In this document: positions 5,309-6,852 of the stretch, one piece after another
Layout of the letters: each line of letters opens with the position of its first letter
Position numbering within the stretch: the first letter of the stretch is position 1
NCBI GenBank assembly: GCA_027347125.1
Contig: DAIERC010000115.1
Coordinates: 1-6,852 of the forward strand
DNA from: Ignavibacteriales bacterium
Lineage (GTDB): Bacteria > Bacteroidota > Ignavibacteria > Ignavibacteriales > Ignavibacteriaceae
DNA length: 6,852 nucleotides
Direction: 5' to 3'
Notes under the pieces: model-generated
What the model was told of the DNA's origin: nothing
Seen by the model: the letters and a program-made list of their open reading frames with translations, nothing else
The model's database searches: none
Translations under genes and position numbers: made by a program

Positions 5309-6091
5309 TTATGAGATGAAGTTTGTTTTAATTTTACTTGCATACCTTTGACTGATTACGAAATTTTCATCTATGTTTTTTAGATGAACCACATAAGATC
5401 TGTTATACCATTTTTCTATTTTTTCAATTTGATTGAGATTTATAATAGTCGAGCGGTGAATTCTTAAAAAAACATTTTCAGGTAATTGTTTTTCCCATTG
5501 CTTTATTAGTTTACGCGTAAGCAATTTTGTCCCGGAAATAAGGCAAACGGTTGAATATTCACCCTGAGCTTTTATACAAATAATATCGCAGACTTTTACA
5601 ATTTGAGGTTTGTTTTTTACATTAATAAATAACCTGTCGTTTTCGGTTAAAGTGCTTTGTTTGCCTTCCGGCTCTTCGTCGGCTGGTTCAACTTTCCGTT
5701 GCTGAATCGCCTCAAATTTTTGCAATCTTGTTTCAACTGTTTTAAGAAGATTTTGCGCCCTGAAAGGTTTTGTAATATAATCGTCGGCTCCCAATTCCAT
5801 ACCGTTCCTTAAATCGGACAACTCCGCTTTCGCAGAAAGGAATATAAATGGAATGGAATTGAAAATTTCTTCTTTCTTTAACTTTTCTATTACTTCGAAT
5901 CCTGTAAGACCGGGCATCATGATGTCGCAAATAATTAGGTTTGGTTTTATCTCCTTGGCAAGCTGAATTCCGTCCAAGCCGTCTGATGCGGCAAAGACCT
6001 CATAATTAGCTCCTTCAAGAATCTCCCTTATGGAAATCCTAACCGGATACTCGTCTTCAATAATCAATATCTTCTTCTTTTTTATGTCCAT
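5309..6091 (-). CDS. LytTR-family response regulator (REC-LytTR)
   Basis: A 260-residue two-domain response regulator, somewhat longer than a minimal one because of an acidic linker. REC (1-125) has E12-D13, phosphoacceptor D56 (CDIMMPG), S86 in FLSAK where the paralogs have Thr, and K108. The linker (about 127-150) is Glu/Gln-rich. The C-terminal LytTR DNA-binding domain (about 153-258) shows IICIKAQGEYSTV, LLTRKLIKQWEKQLP and the family signature FLRIHRSTIINLNQIEKIE (208-226). LytTR domains bind pairs of 9-bp direct repeats about 21-22 bp apart. This is the only DNA-binding regulator in the window, so it is the best candidate to act at sites A-D. The ATG lacks a clear Shine-Dalgarno site (AATAAGTATTTTT ahead of it), as is common in Bacteroidota. 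Its own 203-bp upstream gap shows no such repeats. Its partner kinase is probably one of the neighbours. Confidence 0.94.
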   Translation of the reverse strand: MDIKKKKILIIEDEYPVRISIREILEGANYEVFAASDGLDGIQLAKEIKPNLIICDIMMPGLTGFEVIEKLKKEEIFNSIPFIFLSAKAELSDLRNGMELGADDYITKPFRAQNLLKTVETRLQKFEAIQQRKVEPADEEPEGKQSTLTENDRLFINVKNKPQIVKVCDIICIKAQGEYSTVCLISGTKLLTRKLIKQWEKQLPENVFLRIHRSTIINLNQIEKIEKWYNRSYVVHLKNIDENFVISQRYASKIKTNFIS

Positions 6092-6294
6092 AAAAATACT
6101 TATTTATTGATTATATGTTGATGCTGGGGAATTTTGGTAATAAATTTATTGAAATTTATTTCATATTCCTACAAGATTTTTCTTAAGGATGCCTGCCTGA
6201 ATGGCCAAATGTGAAATATAAAACTTAAGACGCTGATTATTAAATTTAGCATCTGACGTTTGATAAAATACCGCGTTATTTAATTGGTCATCAA

Positions 6295-6852
6295 CTAAGT
6301 ATGTTTATTGCAATTTATTGTTACGGTTATCTTGGTACCTTCATTCAATTTGCTTTCTATTAAAAGGTTACCGTTATGAATCTCGGCAGATTTTTTTGCG
6401 ATGGATAAACCTAGGCCGGTACCGGAAATAGCTCCCACATTATTACCCCGGTGAAAAGGCTCGAACATCAATTCCAGGTCTTCTTCCGAAATTCCGATTC
6501 CTTCGTCGGAAACCGAAAACTTTATACAATCGTTTTCTTTTTTTACGTCCAGGTAAACAGCCCCGCCGTTAGGAGAATATTTTACGGCGTTAGATAGCAA
6601 ATTCGAAAGTATCTGGGTAATTAATTTATTGTCCAGATTAAAAATCTTTTCTTCAATATCGTAATTGAAGTTGAATTTGATTTTTTCCGGAGATGACAGC
6701 TTAACGCTTTCATAAATATTATTAACCAGCTCGTACAAATTCATTTCGGTAGGATTGAATTTGATTTTGCCTGTATCCGATTTGCTTACGGTTAAAACAT
6801 CATTTATAAGTTCGGTCATATATTCCACGGAATTTTGAATTATACCCACATA
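6295..6852 (-). CDS. Sensor histidine kinase, C-terminal part, cut by the window edge
   Basis: Only the last 185 or so residues are inside the window; the frame is open at the right edge and the first visible GTG is unlikely to be the start. The visible part begins in the second helix of the HisKA dimerisation domain (VEYMTELINDVLTVSKSDTGKIKF) and continues through a complete HATPase domain: N box (QILSNLLSNAVKYSPNGG), G1 box (DEGIGI), F box (MFEPFHRG) and G2 box (GTGLGLSIAKKSAEIHNG). All ATP-binding motifs are standard, so it is probably active. The phosphoacceptor His and any sensor domain lie outside the window. It precedes the LytTR regulator by 203 bp on the same strand and is a natural candidate partner for it. 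It ends with TAG. Confidence 0.95.
   Translation of the reverse strand, partial: YVGIIQNSVEYMTELINDVLTVSKSDTGKIKFNPTEMNLYELVNNIYESVKLSSPEKIKFNFNYDIEEKIFNLDNKLITQILSNLLSNAVKYSPNGGAVYLDVKKENDCIKFSVSDEGIGISEEDLELMFEPFHRGNNVGAISGTGLGLSIAKKSAEIHNGNLLIESKLNEGTKITVTINCNKHT

Noticed and set aside
5301..5335. U-run directly after the LytTR stop codon with a possible AAAATTA/TAATTTT stem
   Set aside because: The stem is A-T only with a 17-base loop reaching into the coding region, too weak to call a terminator.
5742..5930. Minus-strand 62-codon frame inside the LytTR gene
   Set aside because: Out-of-frame shadow of the REC domain.
6092..6294. Gap between the partial kinase and the LytTR gene, searched for repeat sites and dyads
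   Set aside because: It holds only an imperfect ACG...CTGAT/ATCTGACGT dyad near 6229-6260 and no copy of the 9-bp element, so nothing is called.

Overview
The window is AT-rich and every convincing gene lies on the minus strand, so transcription reads from the right edge leftward. Ribosome-binding sites are AGGAG-like where present. An outer-membrane beta-barrel protein shows a Gram-negative cell. Candidate promoters look more like the Bacteroidota -7 box (TAnnTTTG) than sigma-70. The protein style and codon use would suit the Bacteroidota/Ignavibacteriota/Chlorobiota group, but this is a judgement from sequence feel and not a proven assignment.

In transcription order the window holds: (1) the C-terminal part of a histidine kinase that runs off the right edge; (2) a response regulator with a LytTR DNA-binding domain; (3) a REC-HisKA-HATPase protein with no sensor domain, overlapping by 10 bp (4) a cysteine-rich PAS histidine kinase; (5) a stand-alone REC protein; (6) a CheW-type scaffold protein; (7) a secreted 383-residue outer-membrane beta-barrel protein. 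Six of the seven genes are therefore signal-transduction proteins, and the LytTR protein is the only evident DNA-binding output.

The most interesting signal is between the genes. Four intergenic regions, upstream of the barrel gene, cheW, the lone REC gene and the REC-kinase gene, carry spaced copies of a 9-bp element close to CTCGCTTAT, read in the direction of transcription. Copies repeat about 20-21 bp apart (18 and 22 in the most degenerate site). Both element and spacing resemble the direct-repeat sites described for LytTR regulators. The inference is that this locus, including its membrane output gene, is one small regulon of the LytTR regulator encoded within it. No such site is visible upstream of the LytTR gene itself.

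Also notable are close paralogy between two REC genes that extends into their leaders, a terminator- or attenuator-like structure in the cheW leader, non-standard catalytic motifs in two kinases, and a possible 27-codon plus-strand gene remnant. No rRNA, tRNA, CRISPR array or insertion sequence was seen, and no stretch longer than 300 bp lacks a gene.
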